A stretch of 64,000 nt of DNA from contig JAGYVD010000001.1 of NCBI GenBank assembly GCA_021209875.1, positions 1,736,001 to 1,800,000 on the forward strand, read 5' to 3'. Both the position numbers and the translations under genes were made by a program. Every line of letters begins with the position of its first letter. Position 1 is the stretch's first letter. Origin of the DNA: Rosellinia necatrix (taxonomy: Eukaryota > Ascomycota > Sordariomycetes > Xylariales > Xylariaceae). Below the pieces are notes generated by a model, which was not told where the DNA came from, did not search any database, and worked only from the letters and a program-made list of their open reading frames with translations. Below are positions 1 to 10,846 of the stretch, piece after piece.

Positions 1-40
1 ATACAGTAACGCTCCGGTGTTGACACATCCCGTTTCCGAT

Positions 41-74
41 TGAATGAATGAATGAATGAATGAATGAATGAATG
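41..74. repeat. (TGAA)n microsatellite
   Basis: About eight tandem copies of the tetranucleotide TGAA are read directly. No gene is nearby. Confidence 0.9.
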
Positions 75-1253
75 AGTGTTCTTCTAAATACTCAACAATA
101 ACCATACCACGTACGCACGAACCAAGAACAACAATAACAACAACATGGCATTTTCATTGTCAAGAGATACGCGAAGGCGTTGAGTTCCCCACCTTAGACA
201 TTCTCATATATCTCGGTTGCCCTTTTTGGTTGGTCTCGCTACCCGTAACATCCACTACAAGCTACAAGTACGTACATACTCTACCTACTATGACATAAAT
301 TCATCCCCCACGAGAGCAAGGGCCAGCTGATAACGGCCCCTGCTACAGCACGGGGGTCATTCAGCCAGGACTAGATCGGCAGCCTGTTGGCTGGACTATA
401 CGCCGCGGCGGAAAATGCAATTTGAGGGCTCTGCGACATTGGTTGCGGAAGCGATACGATGATGACAATTACCTCTCTTCCCGACTGCCGAGCCGTGAGG
501 ATTGGTAGCGGTGGCTTATCGCAGTATGGTATGTAAGGGGGTAGTGCCCAGCCTGGTATCCCCTTCGCATATCGCCTTATCCATGACTTACCACAAGGAG
601 GGGTATTTGAGTTGTTGACAGTACTTATCTCTGGTCAGCCGCAGAGGCCTTTGCCTTATTTACATCAAGCTGGTTTTCTTCGTGGGTGCTCATTAGAGGC
701 CGCCTTCATCCTAACAGCGTCATATTATACGGCTTTGATAGGAACAGGCCACGAATAGTCCGACACGGAGTGGCGATGACCACGGTCGCCGCCGAGAGCC
801 GTCAAGGAAGACTCGATGTTGGTGGATATCTTGGTAAGAGAATCTGCTTTGTTCGACACCTGTCGACGCAGCCCACGCACAATGACCTAGGCGTCAATAG
901 CTGGCCTCATTAGGTCATGGTAGCTTCGGCCCACAGCTAGCCAGCCGCCTATTTACTTATACTCACCGTCCGCTGAGCGTGATCGAATTCTTGGCTTGTT
1001 GTAAACGACCACCACGAATCGGGTGGAATTTGGCCTTCAGCTCTCTCAACCAGTCCTGACGGCGCTGTGGGGAATTTGAAGAGAGGCGTCCTATGCCTCC
1101 AGAGCCGCACGACCCGAACTGGTCCGAGTTGGTATTACGTGCAGGGTCTTAGGTCACGAGGGATGTCGGTAGCTCTGTCGGTAGTGTCGCGATGGCTTTT
1201 CGTGACCGCTCTCCACCGACTTTTCCTTAGCATATGTGTATGTATGCATGTAT

Positions 1254-1289
1254 GTAAGTATGTTTGTAAGTATGTTTGTAAGTATGTTT
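1254..1289. repeat. 12-bp tandem repeat (GTAAGTATGTTT)x3
   Basis: Three consecutive copies of GTAAGTATGTTT are followed by a partial fourth. TGTATG-rich sequence precedes them. The repeat is noncoding. Confidence 0.85.
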
Positions 1290-2116
1290 GTAAAGTATGT
1301 GTATGACCGCTAACTCATCTAGGCTAACTTGGTAATGTCATGTTCGAATCTAACCCCGGTCCATTCAAGATAGACGGATGTGAATATCTTCCAATTGTGA
1401 GGGGTTCTGTGCTAGCCTGGTGATTATTGCGATGACGTCTGGTCCCTTTGCTTTTATTACGGTAAGAACTGACATACCATCGTGTGTGGATAATTACTAC
1501 CATTCCCCAGCTTTTCTTGGCAGGCTCATGGCGACAAATAATAATAAAAACGCGAAACAAAAGTCCCCCGCAACTCCAACTCAGCTAGCCGAGCTTTTTT
1601 CTACAGCCACTCAGAGGGCATGGAAGAAATGCACAATCGAGCATCCACGCCCGATGGGGGAGAGCACACGGTTGGCCCCGCAGGGTGTTCAATCCTCGTA
1701 CACGATAACTACCTGGGTATTCCGACAGCAGATACCAATTGATAAGTAGGTCAAGACCAATTCATTGTGAGGAGGTGGGCACAGCATAACGTCTCCTGCT
1801 GCCCAGTAGTTATTGTTAGCTGGCCCGCTCTAAAATTGGTGGCCTGTTTATCTAGTGTATGTCCTCCTAGGCAATTGTCGTATAAAATTTGTACACTACT
1901 GTACTGCCAGCCACCGATTTCGGTTAACGGCTCGTCGCGGTGCCGACATGCAACCCCGACCAGGTAAATCACTAGCATCTCTCTCCCAGCATCTTTCATC
2001 AGGTTAGCACATTAGTATGGGCCTCGCCTAGGCCCCCTCCGTATCTATGGCCCGGGGCGTACCGACACATTTTCATCAGGTGATATTTCGTTCGCTTTCC
2101 CAAGACGTCCTACCCT

Positions 2117-2138
2117 ACCGACCGACCGACCGACCGAC
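2117..2138. repeat. (ACCG)n microsatellite
   Basis: Five or more tandem ACCG units are read directly in intergenic sequence. Confidence 0.8.
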
Positions 2139-2488
2139 CAACAGCTATTGGGTCTCCATTATTGACTAGAAATCGCGGTTCCGGGCAGAGGTGTGTGGCC
2201 AATTCTACATATGTATTCCAGTGTAAATAGCTGACGCTACTGATGTACCCATCTCACCGGGATGGTCCAGCTGCCGATAAGCGCAAGAAAGGAATAGGGT
2301 GCTTGAAGGACGGAGATCAAAGTGTTGATTACTACAACACTCGGTCGCCACTTGACTATGTACAAGGACCCAGGCGGCGGCGAGATAGCTATTTATTCAC
2401 ATCTACCTATCACATGCGCTCGCTGCCACGAGAAACGGAGCCATGGATTCGTTAGGGGCCAGATCACGATTATGCTCTAGGTACCTAG

Positions 2489-2520
2489 CTATCTATCTAT
2501 CTATCAATAAATCAATCAAT
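2489..2520. repeat. (CTAT)n followed by (CAAT)n
   Basis: Two adjacent tetranucleotide tracts lie beside a TACCTAG-type word. They are intergenic. Confidence 0.8.
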
Positions 2521-3861
2521 CAGCCAATTGTCTGTTTAACAATGCATTCTTCCTTGGCTTGAGGGGGTAGTCCGGGCTTCCTTCAAGCAACTTTTTGTGT
2601 CGCACTACCTATCTAAGTATAAACTTAGGTATCGAGCTACCCTTATCCACCTGCTTACTTACGCACCTAGTATGCACAGCATGTAGTTTAGGTAGTTAGT
2701 TAGGTAGGTACCAGGTATGTTGTATTGTTTTATCATACGCTAGTCAGTTATACCAAGTACCTACTGTACTGTCGATCTGCTATATGTATGGATGTAGTGT
2801 ATGTGCACATGTCCGTGTTCCCTCATTCATTTTTCAAAAGAGCCCCCATCTTCCTCCCGCGCCAAGATAAATCGGTTACAGTAGCCCGTACGGAACGTCG
2901 TATTCCTCTTTTTGTAAAGGTATCGGGGGGGTTTTTTTTTTTTTTCTTCTCCCTTCCTCTCCCCCTCTCGCGTGATAACACTCGCAAGGAACCGGAATGG
3001 AGGTACAGTATGGCGTTATAGTATTGGCGCATTCGCTAGATAGATAGTTGGCGCATGCATGGTGGGTTGGTTATTCAACATCTTGGGAGCTTGGTATGAA
3101 GGAATCTCCACTTTCACATGGGTTTGGTTACCTAGTGTGCACACCTACATACATGCTTAGGTAGATTGTCTGCATCCTTATGTGCAACATACACACACTA
3201 ACTACCTACCTAGGTTACACCTATGTTGGTACCTGGATAGTAGGTTGGTTAGATACCAGTGCGCATGTACGTACCTGCACCAACCCGACAGCACATGGTG
3301 CCTTAGCGACCACCCCGTTCCAACTAGGAGCTTTCCAACCAGGAGATGACTAGCACGATCGTGTATTTCATGTATACCACAGCGACGGTCTCGACCCAAA
3401 ACCACGTATGGGCAACTATTGGTATGATGCTTTGTAGATCCTCCTGTTCCCATGGTTTATGAATTCCGAATCAACGGTTTTTTTTCTCGCTCCCTTTTTT
3501 TAGCTCCTCTTATGCTAACCTCATCTCTCCGTAGCCGTTACACTAGATTCTCTAGCCTAACCGGGACTGCTCCCGGACTCAGCCGGGATTGACAGGAAAA
3601 TGGGGGAAACAGCTCGCCCCAAGGCAAATACATATGTATCTCATAATCCTTCCTTCCACCGTATTAGCCATGTCAGCTGGATCAGCTGGATCAGCTCTGT
3701 TGTAGGTCTCGCTATATTCAGTACCAGGCAGGGACTACAGGGTAGGCAGTTCGGGCCTTATCACCCGCCGAGGTATGCTGAGAACAGCGATCTGCGCCAG
3801 CGAGCAAGAGATTGCATACTAAACCCCCTAACGAGAAACGCTCGCTCCTGTTGTGGTTATT

Positions 3862-6800
3862 CTAGTTCAAACCTAGCTCCTTCACGATCCTGTTCGTGTG
3901 GGGTTTGTCCGCCTTACCCCAGTCGACACCGAGGAGCGTCTTCCTCTCCTCCTCCTTCCCCTGCCTCCCATTGCCACCGACCACCTCGTGGCCGCCCTGT
4001 CCCGGCCCGAGAATGTTCCACAGCTCGTCGACGATCATGCTTCGAACTCTGGGCCACGGATGAAGCAGCAGCGCGCCGAGACGCTTCCTCGCCTCTGCGA
4101 CCCCCTCTTCCTGCCTTTTCTGCTCTAGTACCGGCGTCTCGCCCGAGTCTAGTTGACCGGTCACGCCGACATCAATGCTGCTCCTACTGCCGACGCCGTC
4201 GACATCGCTAGCCTTATTTGTCCCCGTGGCTGCTGTTTCTGTCGTTATTGGTGTCGTCGTCTCAGTCCGAATTGCGGCTATGGCCCCGTAGACTTTGATG
4301 CACGCCTCCAGCTTACGCACGCTGCCGGTCTTATATGCTGCCTTTTGCACGAGGAGACAGAGCTGTTTGAGGTTGGGACGCTGAGCGCTTCCACTGTTTG
4401 TGCGGATGACATCGGCGCCGGCAGCGTCAGGGGCGACATAGCAGCGCTGCATCAACCCCACATGGAACAAATAGGCAACGACCTCCAGCGTAGGGATCAG
4501 CACCCGATCCTGCCCGGCGTACAGCTTCAAGTTGTACAGCAGCGAGCCGCAGACCTGGTGCAGGTCTTCATCGGAGGCTTCGCAGAGCTCAGCGAGTGCA
4601 GCCCGCGTCTCAACCACCAAGTCTTCGTTCCCTGTATCTGCCGATGTAACTAAGCCAGCTAGCAGACTGGATGTGCAGCCTTCGGTACTGAAAGCAGAAT
4701 CACACGTACCCGGGCCAAGCCGAGCCGCATCGCGCAGTGTAAACAAAAAGCTAAAGTAGTATCTCGACGTGAACGATAATTGATGGAAAGACTCGGCGTC
4801 ACTATACTAGTGTTAGTAGGAGGTTCCTCTGTGTAATAGTTCCGCCAATATACCTAGGCTGAAGAATCGCTTCCAGCGTCGATTTTGCCTCGGCTCGAAC
4901 ACGGTCTAACTTCTCGGCTGCTAAACGCAAAATCTGCGGGAATAACCGAACAACAAGCTCTTTGTTGCCATATTGGGCTTGCCATAAGGTTTTTGTGGCC
5001 TTGATTGCCTCCAGCCTAACGTGAGAGCCAATGTCGCCCCGCGCGTTCGTCGTATAGTCGTCAAGTCCTTCTGAGATTATATCATGGAATTCGTGAGGCT
5101 TCTGCCTAAGAATTTCTTTGTCGATAAGACTCTGGATTATCGCCACGCGCGTTTCGATATCGCGATCCTTTGCCCATCGCTCCTCTAGTATCCTAGGTAT
5201 TGAAACATGCTCGCCTCCAACATCCTTGATGGATTGAGCATAAGCGAGGACGGGCTGGCTTCGGCTAAGTGCGTGGAAGTACCCATTCCCGTGCCTTTTG
5301 CGTGGTGTCTGAAGTATGCAGATTTTTTCCCTCCAGTCTTGTATAATTTCAACCCGCCTTTCAGGCTTTGATAATAGGAGAAGCACCAAGGCGGCTTCGG
5401 ATGACGGTCTCATAACCTCATCTTCATTTCTGTCAAGCCAGTCATCAACGCAGTTCTCGGTAACGTCCAGGAGATTGTCAAACAAGTCTGGCTGACGACT
5501 ACGAACATTGTCAACGAAACGGAGTGATTTCATTAAAAGAGACTCATTGACTTCGTCGATGATAGCAAATCCCGGTTGTATAAATGTGTTTAGTTGAGGG
5601 ACATGCTCCCTGTGGCCTGAAAGACTCAACAGTAACAAAGGTATGGCAGACACAAACAGCGTGCTATTAGCTTCCGCCATTAGTTCGGGCTTTCGAAATT
5701 TCGTGTTTCTTGATTCTTGTAGGATTGCCTTGAGGCTGTTATATACTCTTGAGACAGGTAGCCGGTTGGCCTGTTCTCCTAATGTCTCTGATTTGATGAA
5801 ACCGGGAATGGAGTTAAAGATTGCTGCAAGACTTAATAGGAGGCCGTGCCGCTCTTCGACCTGCCGTACCTGGAGATTTTGAATGCGGGAGAGAAGCAGT
5901 TTAATCGAGGTTGCCAGGTTACCAAGGGGGTCCTCTAAGGCCGTTCGAGCCAATTCTGCAGTCAGAGTCCCGAAGGAGGCTGCGGCGACCCTTCGAGCGC
6001 TGGCATCCATGTCCCCAATACCTCGCCATCCCAGTGTAGCTTCTAAGAGAGCACGCCCATAGTGAGATGATAGTCTAGTGGCTCGGAGGGCTACCTCATG
6101 TATTGCCCTAGAACGCAAGGCAACCGAATGATAATCGACGGTTTGAACCACAGAGATACCCGTTTCTACGGTATCGGGATGTCGACCGATTAACTCTTGT
6201 AAAGCAGCGGATGAACCTCGCCGAATGTTACCAGCTGGGTCAAGAGATGCGGTGACGACCAATTCCGTCGCAATGACTTGCAGAATAGATGCTTCCGGGT
6301 CGTGTCCCTTAGCTACGAGAACAGACTGAGTTTCAACTTTGAGCAATTCTGCGGTGCTGTAACGGCGAGCAAGCGCCCAGATCCCGAAACAAGAGGCGTC
6401 TCTGACGTTAGTGCCTATTGAGCTACCAGAAGGACTTCGCTTTTCGAAAGAGAGGCCAATGAGTAGAGCATGGATAATGGCTGATAGATTTTCCGGGGGT
6501 GGTGATCGCCTATAAAGAAGATAGGATAAGGTGAGCATCAGGCCGTGCCATTCTAGAGGGTCGATGGCCGTAAGGTCTCTGACAGGCGCTGCCTTTGGGT
6601 CTGACTTGTTCTTGACCCAGAGGACGTTTCGATTAAGTGATTCGATAACGGCTTCGATGATTTGCGAGGCCATGTCATGATCTAACTTGAGCGTGATAAT
6701 ACTTAGTGCCTTACTAGCGGCAAATCTTACGGGCGTGTCATTATCCGCGAGCCGCTCAAGCAGATACCCAACGGTGGTCTCGATCATCTCGGTATCAGAC

Positions 6801-7916
6801 ATACTTTGTCGAGGTTTGCGCAAAACTATGGCGATAATCGAGCGGGTTACTTTAATCATCATCTTGCGCGCAAGCGCGGATCCATTTATGACTTTGTGGA
6901 TGTCATTGTCTTCTGCATGGATCGCCTGCACAGCATAGAAGATACCAGACAGGTGCTGGTCCATGATAGATGTATCTTCAGCAGCACGTAAGACCCCTGC
7001 GAGAAACGACAGTCTCCCGATGAAATAATACGGAGACACTGTTGCTGCGTCTTCAGTTGACCGCAGTGTAGATAAAGCCCACTGTACGAGGGCGCTCAGC
7101 ACACCTAGATCTTGCATGTCCTTTCGCATAGCCAGGCGAACCAGCAGAGCCTTCGCACCATCCTGCTCCTTCCCAGGGGACGCGAGATAAGTGGTAGCTA
7201 GTGGGATAACTCTCAATGTTATACGAGGCACTTGCTCTGGCCACTGGAATCCCGGTATGACTGGTTGTTCGAACTCATCTGGGTCGCCCGAGGAAATGGT
7301 AGACAAATCAAAGGGGGGCGAAGAACAGCTGGGATAGCCAGATGAGGGCAACGTATCGTTCGTGCCATGTCCAATGGTTGACCAACTCGGTCTTCAGAGC
7401 AGCGTCAGTGTCCCGTTCTGCGTCTTCAATGGCCTGTAGTAGAAGCTCGAGATATTTTGTCTCGACGTTGAGAAATCGCACGATCACTTTCTCACCTCTA
7501 ATCTTGCAGAACGTGTATATGATCCTGCAGATAGCATTCGGGAGGGGGGTAGAGTAGCTGGGATCTTGTTGACAACTTGCTTGACCTTCTCCGATCTTGC
7601 AAGCACTCTAGATAGGCGCTTGACAGGGCAGTGAGCCATCCCGAAAGATGCGGGTCCAGGAGCTGGGGTAGTTCCTGAAAGTGCTCCAGCACCTGAGGAG
7701 CAGGTATGTTAGTCTTTAGCAGGCGCCACTATATTAGAAGGGCCTGAGATGACCGACCTGGGAGATCAACCTCTGCGTTTCCCGAGAACGTACACGCCGT
7801 CTCAGTTGGCCATTGGACTTCCTCAGAAAAGGAGCTAGCGAACGGTCGAAGTCGGCAATGAAATCGGCCGCATATTTTTGAATGAATACATCCCGTTCGC
7901 CCTCCACGGCGTCCAT
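3862..7916 (-). CDS. CIN1: Tubulin-folding cofactor D (TBCD/Alp1/Cin1), two single-base frame breaks
   Basis: Cofactor D is a HEAT-repeat chaperone that captures beta-tubulin and builds the alpha/beta-tubulin heterodimer with cofactors E and C in the cytosol. I recognise it from the N-terminal segment (QELPQLLDPHL), a conserved block (CRIIYTFCKIRGEKVIVRFL), HERYVALIWLSQLFFAPF and a long helical-repeat body. Model: exon 1 7916-7758, intron 7757-7693 with an ACTAAC branch site; exon 2 7692-4854, intron 4853-4802 with TACTAAC; exon 3 4801-3862. Exon 2 is not open throughout. The frame breaks in a C6 run (G6 at 7544-7549 on the + strand) and again in a second C6 run (G6 at 7313-7318). Removing one base from each joins family-like sequence on both sides (SQLLYPLPNAIC and LFFAPFDLS), and the total becomes a whole number of codons (about 1311 residues, a normal family length). 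Each break is therefore either a one-base sequence error or a real inactivating indel. The identification is secure; whether the gene works is not. Confidence 0.88.
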
Positions 7917-9566
7917 GTTCGAAGGATATGGCCGCTAATTAGCTCGTGACTCCTATTTTTGATCGTGTTCGAAACAGTGTAGGCTTTAGGCAGGCTTTGG
8001 AGCACAAACCCCCGCAAAGTGCGGTGTGTTATTTATTGCTGGTCTGGGGTTTAGGCAGCGACGTCAGGGAGCGACATCAGAGTTTGTTCCCGGGTTCAAG
8101 ATTGCCAAGCACGAATAGGCGCGATTCTAGGTATAGAGACAGTCAAGATATTCTGCGAAGACGTGATTGAGTTACCTCATGCAGATAGTAACCTTGGAAG
8201 TACCTATCTACTTACCTAAGTAAGGACAGGACAGGTGCCTCTGGTACCGGCATAGCAGGATACCTAGGCCTTCGTTAACTACGTAATTCCAGCTATACAG
8301 AACTATCTCCTTCATAAATGCATATATCCATTTGAATACATTTTAACATGCTACTATCCGATAATCCCTGTTTATGATGCCTTCCTTGCTCTACCTTACG
8401 TAGGTAATTAACCTAAATTCATCCCCATCTCAGAGAATTTATTGCCAAACCTGTAGGTACTAGGTAGTAAAGAGCTTCGGGTTCAAAAGATCTTATGGCA
8501 GTCCATACTTACCCAATGAATAGATCGAGTTGTTGTAATAGAATTGAGGCTGAAAAGACGTGATCCCTCCCACTATACCAAAGAAGAGCTAGCTCGTAAA
8601 CCTCAATGTCTGACATGCTGAGTGAGAAGGCTATTTGAATATACTAACAAGCAGACGGAGACTGAACGTGCATCGGACGAACCCATAACGATGCGACAAT
8701 CTATGTATCACGGCCCGAGAAGTGCTCACTCACAGGGCCTCATGTGGGAAATGGAGTGGCGTCGGGAGGCGCTGGGTAAGGCTTGCGCCAGCCTGCAATG
8801 TGACCAGAGATGTCGGGGACAGGCGGCTAAAGTGGCTGGCTGCAATGCGACGCGTACAGATGAACTGCGCACTGGCACGAGGGGGCTGCCACCGTGCAGG
8901 GATTTAAATGTGTAATTCAACCACGTCTGGGGTTGCCGTGGGGGGACCGACCACATCGACGGCGAGATCACGAATGTGCCGAGACCGCACGATGCTATCA
9001 GTAAATGTGCACAATCTGGTGGCAGACCGACCCATGGGGAGCACACGGCGGGATACGTGTGGAGGACGATCAATGCGGTTAGGTATCTAATCGGCGATGA
9101 TACTCCACCGCCCATACGAGACTGCTGGGGCTTCGAAACAAGCTCCGGGGCGGCTAATGTGTAGTGCACACAATCAACCCCGGGTTGCGATGGCGATCAC
9201 GGCTTCGGCATTCGTATTTGGTGCCGGGAAGCTCTTCGCACTGCTCGAAGAGGGCTTCACCACCCAGAAAGAGGGGATAGTTCAACGGACAACAGAGAGA
9301 GGAAACATTCGGGACCATGACTGGGTGAAGACGCTCAGTGTGTTAATAGGTATACTACCTAGTATAATGAAAATTACTCGACTATGATTAGCGAGAAGTG
9401 GGTGTTGTATCCCGATGTGCGCTGTTTCGTGTAATGCAATATAATATAATCCCAATCCTGGCGCCAACACCGGCCCAGCCTTTGCCGCTTGTCTAACTTC
9501 ACACCGTCCCATGGTATCATAATAAAACCAAAACAAGAAAATGACAAAAGATTAGATGACCAGCGC
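7917..9566. other. Intergenic region, no gene seen
   Basis: This lies upstream of the cofactor D gene and downstream of the GH76 gene. The open frames, up to about 150 codons around 8726-9169, look like chance openings: unusual composition, no family resemblance and no start or splice context. TACCTA/TAGGTA words cluster at about 8200-8280 and 8400-8470. Confidence 0.55.
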
Positions 9567-10846
9567 CTACGCGACGGCAACGGCGGCTACAATCGCATCC
9601 AGGGCGGAGCTGTGCGTGCCAGCGGATGCGGTCGCAAATGGCCCATTCCATGTAGGTCCCAGTTGGTTGTTGCTGTTTCTGTCGTTGGCCCAAATCGCGT
9701 CTGCGTTCTTAAGGAGGAAGTTCCTGAACGCATCCTGGGGTGCCGCTTGCTGCAAGGCACGCAAGTTGCGCATGAAAATGCCTTTAAACTGGGCACCGTC
9801 AGCGCCACAGTCTGGCTCGCAGCCTTCATATAGAATGCCGTCTCGGCTCAAAGCGACAATCGCGGCGGTAGCAATGGATGACGCCGAGGTGAGGTAAGAC
9901 TTGTCGCCGGTAGCTTTGGACAGCTCTACCAAGCCCCCCAGAATGACCCCTTGGTTGTACGTCCAGGTTTTCATCCCATTGTTCTTGCATTGCTCGTTGA
10001 GTCCGTCGTTGACCAGGTTATCTCCGTTGATCATACCACTGCTCTTGAACCAAGTCCATTGGGCCTTGGCAATATCGAGATAATAATTCTTTTTGCTGGG
10101 AACTCGATTGGCCAAAGATGCACCGGTCTGAAGATAGAGCTCATTGGCGATAGCGTTAGTATAGGTGCCGATTTTGCTCCAGTAGATGCCGCCACATGTG
10201 GAGGCGCCCCCCTTCATATCTTCGAAGATATCCATTGCCGCCTGCAGGTACTCCTGGTTTCCTGTCACATCATAGCTACGGATCACTGTGAAGCGTCGGG
10301 TTAGCGCTGGCTGGGATCCCCTAGACATCCTTCTAGAAGCCGGTGCAACACGGGTTCATCAGACGAGTAGGTAGGACAGGGCGTCTTGGCGCGCCAGGGT
10401 TACTTACGAGCAAGCGCCCACCAGCCCTCATCATCATAATAGTCATTAAGAAAGTTATCGAAGCCTCTCTCGGAGATACTTGATTTGCTGGGCATCCTAA
10501 TGTAGGTTGAGATAGGAAGGCCGCTGGGGCCGAAAGCTTTAATCGCCTGGAATGATGTCTTCTGCGCCTGTTGGTACGTATTCTGAATAATGCCGGCGAT
10601 GTTGAGCGTGGCGCCGGACCCGGGGTTGTGGACAGCGTAGTCGGCAAGCACAGTCAAGCAATTAGCCGAGTTCCACCAGCCTGTGGTATCCCACAAGCCA
10701 GTGCCTTGGCTATACCAGCTCTGTAGGGTATTGATGCCCGTGACCGCATTGGAATCGTAGGTTTTGGCGGCGTGGAATATGTCATGAACGGATATATAGA
10801 AGACCGCCCTGGCGGCCAGGCCCCCGACGAAGGATGAAGAAACCAT
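9567..10846 (-). CDS. Glycoside hydrolase family 76, endo-1,6-alpha-mannanase-like
   Basis: GH76 enzymes act on alpha-1,6-mannan. Fungal members (the Dfg5/Dcw1 group and secreted relatives) process cell-wall mannan or GPI-linked mannoproteins at the cell surface. Seen here: the family N-terminal block GLWDTTGWWNSANCLTVLADYA, the DYYDDEGWWALA segment with the adjacent Asp pair that is catalytic in the family, and later GGIYWSKIGTYTNAIANELYL and TWTYNQGVILGGL. Two exons: 10846-10408 and 10285-9567. The 122-bp intron has a GTAAGT donor and CACAG acceptor and rejoins LAL-IRSYDVTG in phase. The product is 385 residues. The reading frame extends a little upstream of the first ATG (10846) from a TTG, but ATG is the likely start. 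The N-terminus (MVSSSFVGGLAARA) is only a weak signal peptide, so a short upstream exon may be missing. The C-terminus ends ALDAIVAAVAVA without a clear GPI-anchor signal. That suggests a secreted rather than anchored enzyme, but this is inference. Confidence 0.88.

Larger units (their letters stand above)
1..3861. other. Intergenic region without a recognisable gene
   Basis: No convincing coding exon is visible on either strand. The open frames are short, overlap each other and resemble no family I know. The stretch contains a (TGAA)n tract at its left edge, a 12-bp tandem repeat near 1254, an (ACCG)n tract near 2117, a (CTAT)n/(CAAT)n tract near 2489, a G/T homopolymer near 2926-2945, and many TACCTA/TAGGTA words between about 2480 and 3250. 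The right end is the region downstream of the tubulin cofactor D gene. Confidence 0.6.

Noticed and set aside
1325..1365. GTTCGAATC-like word suggesting a tRNA T-arm
   Set aside because: No pairing acceptor stem, D-arm or anticodon arm could be built around it. The other GTTCRA words in the window failed in the same way.
3600..4759. Open frames on the plus strand of up to about 200 codons
   Set aside because: They are antisense to the last exon of the cofactor D gene, which has clear family similarity and splice signals.
8726..9169. 147-codon minus-strand frame
   Set aside because: Trp/Pro/Cys-rich chance composition, several overlapping frames on both strands, no family resemblance.
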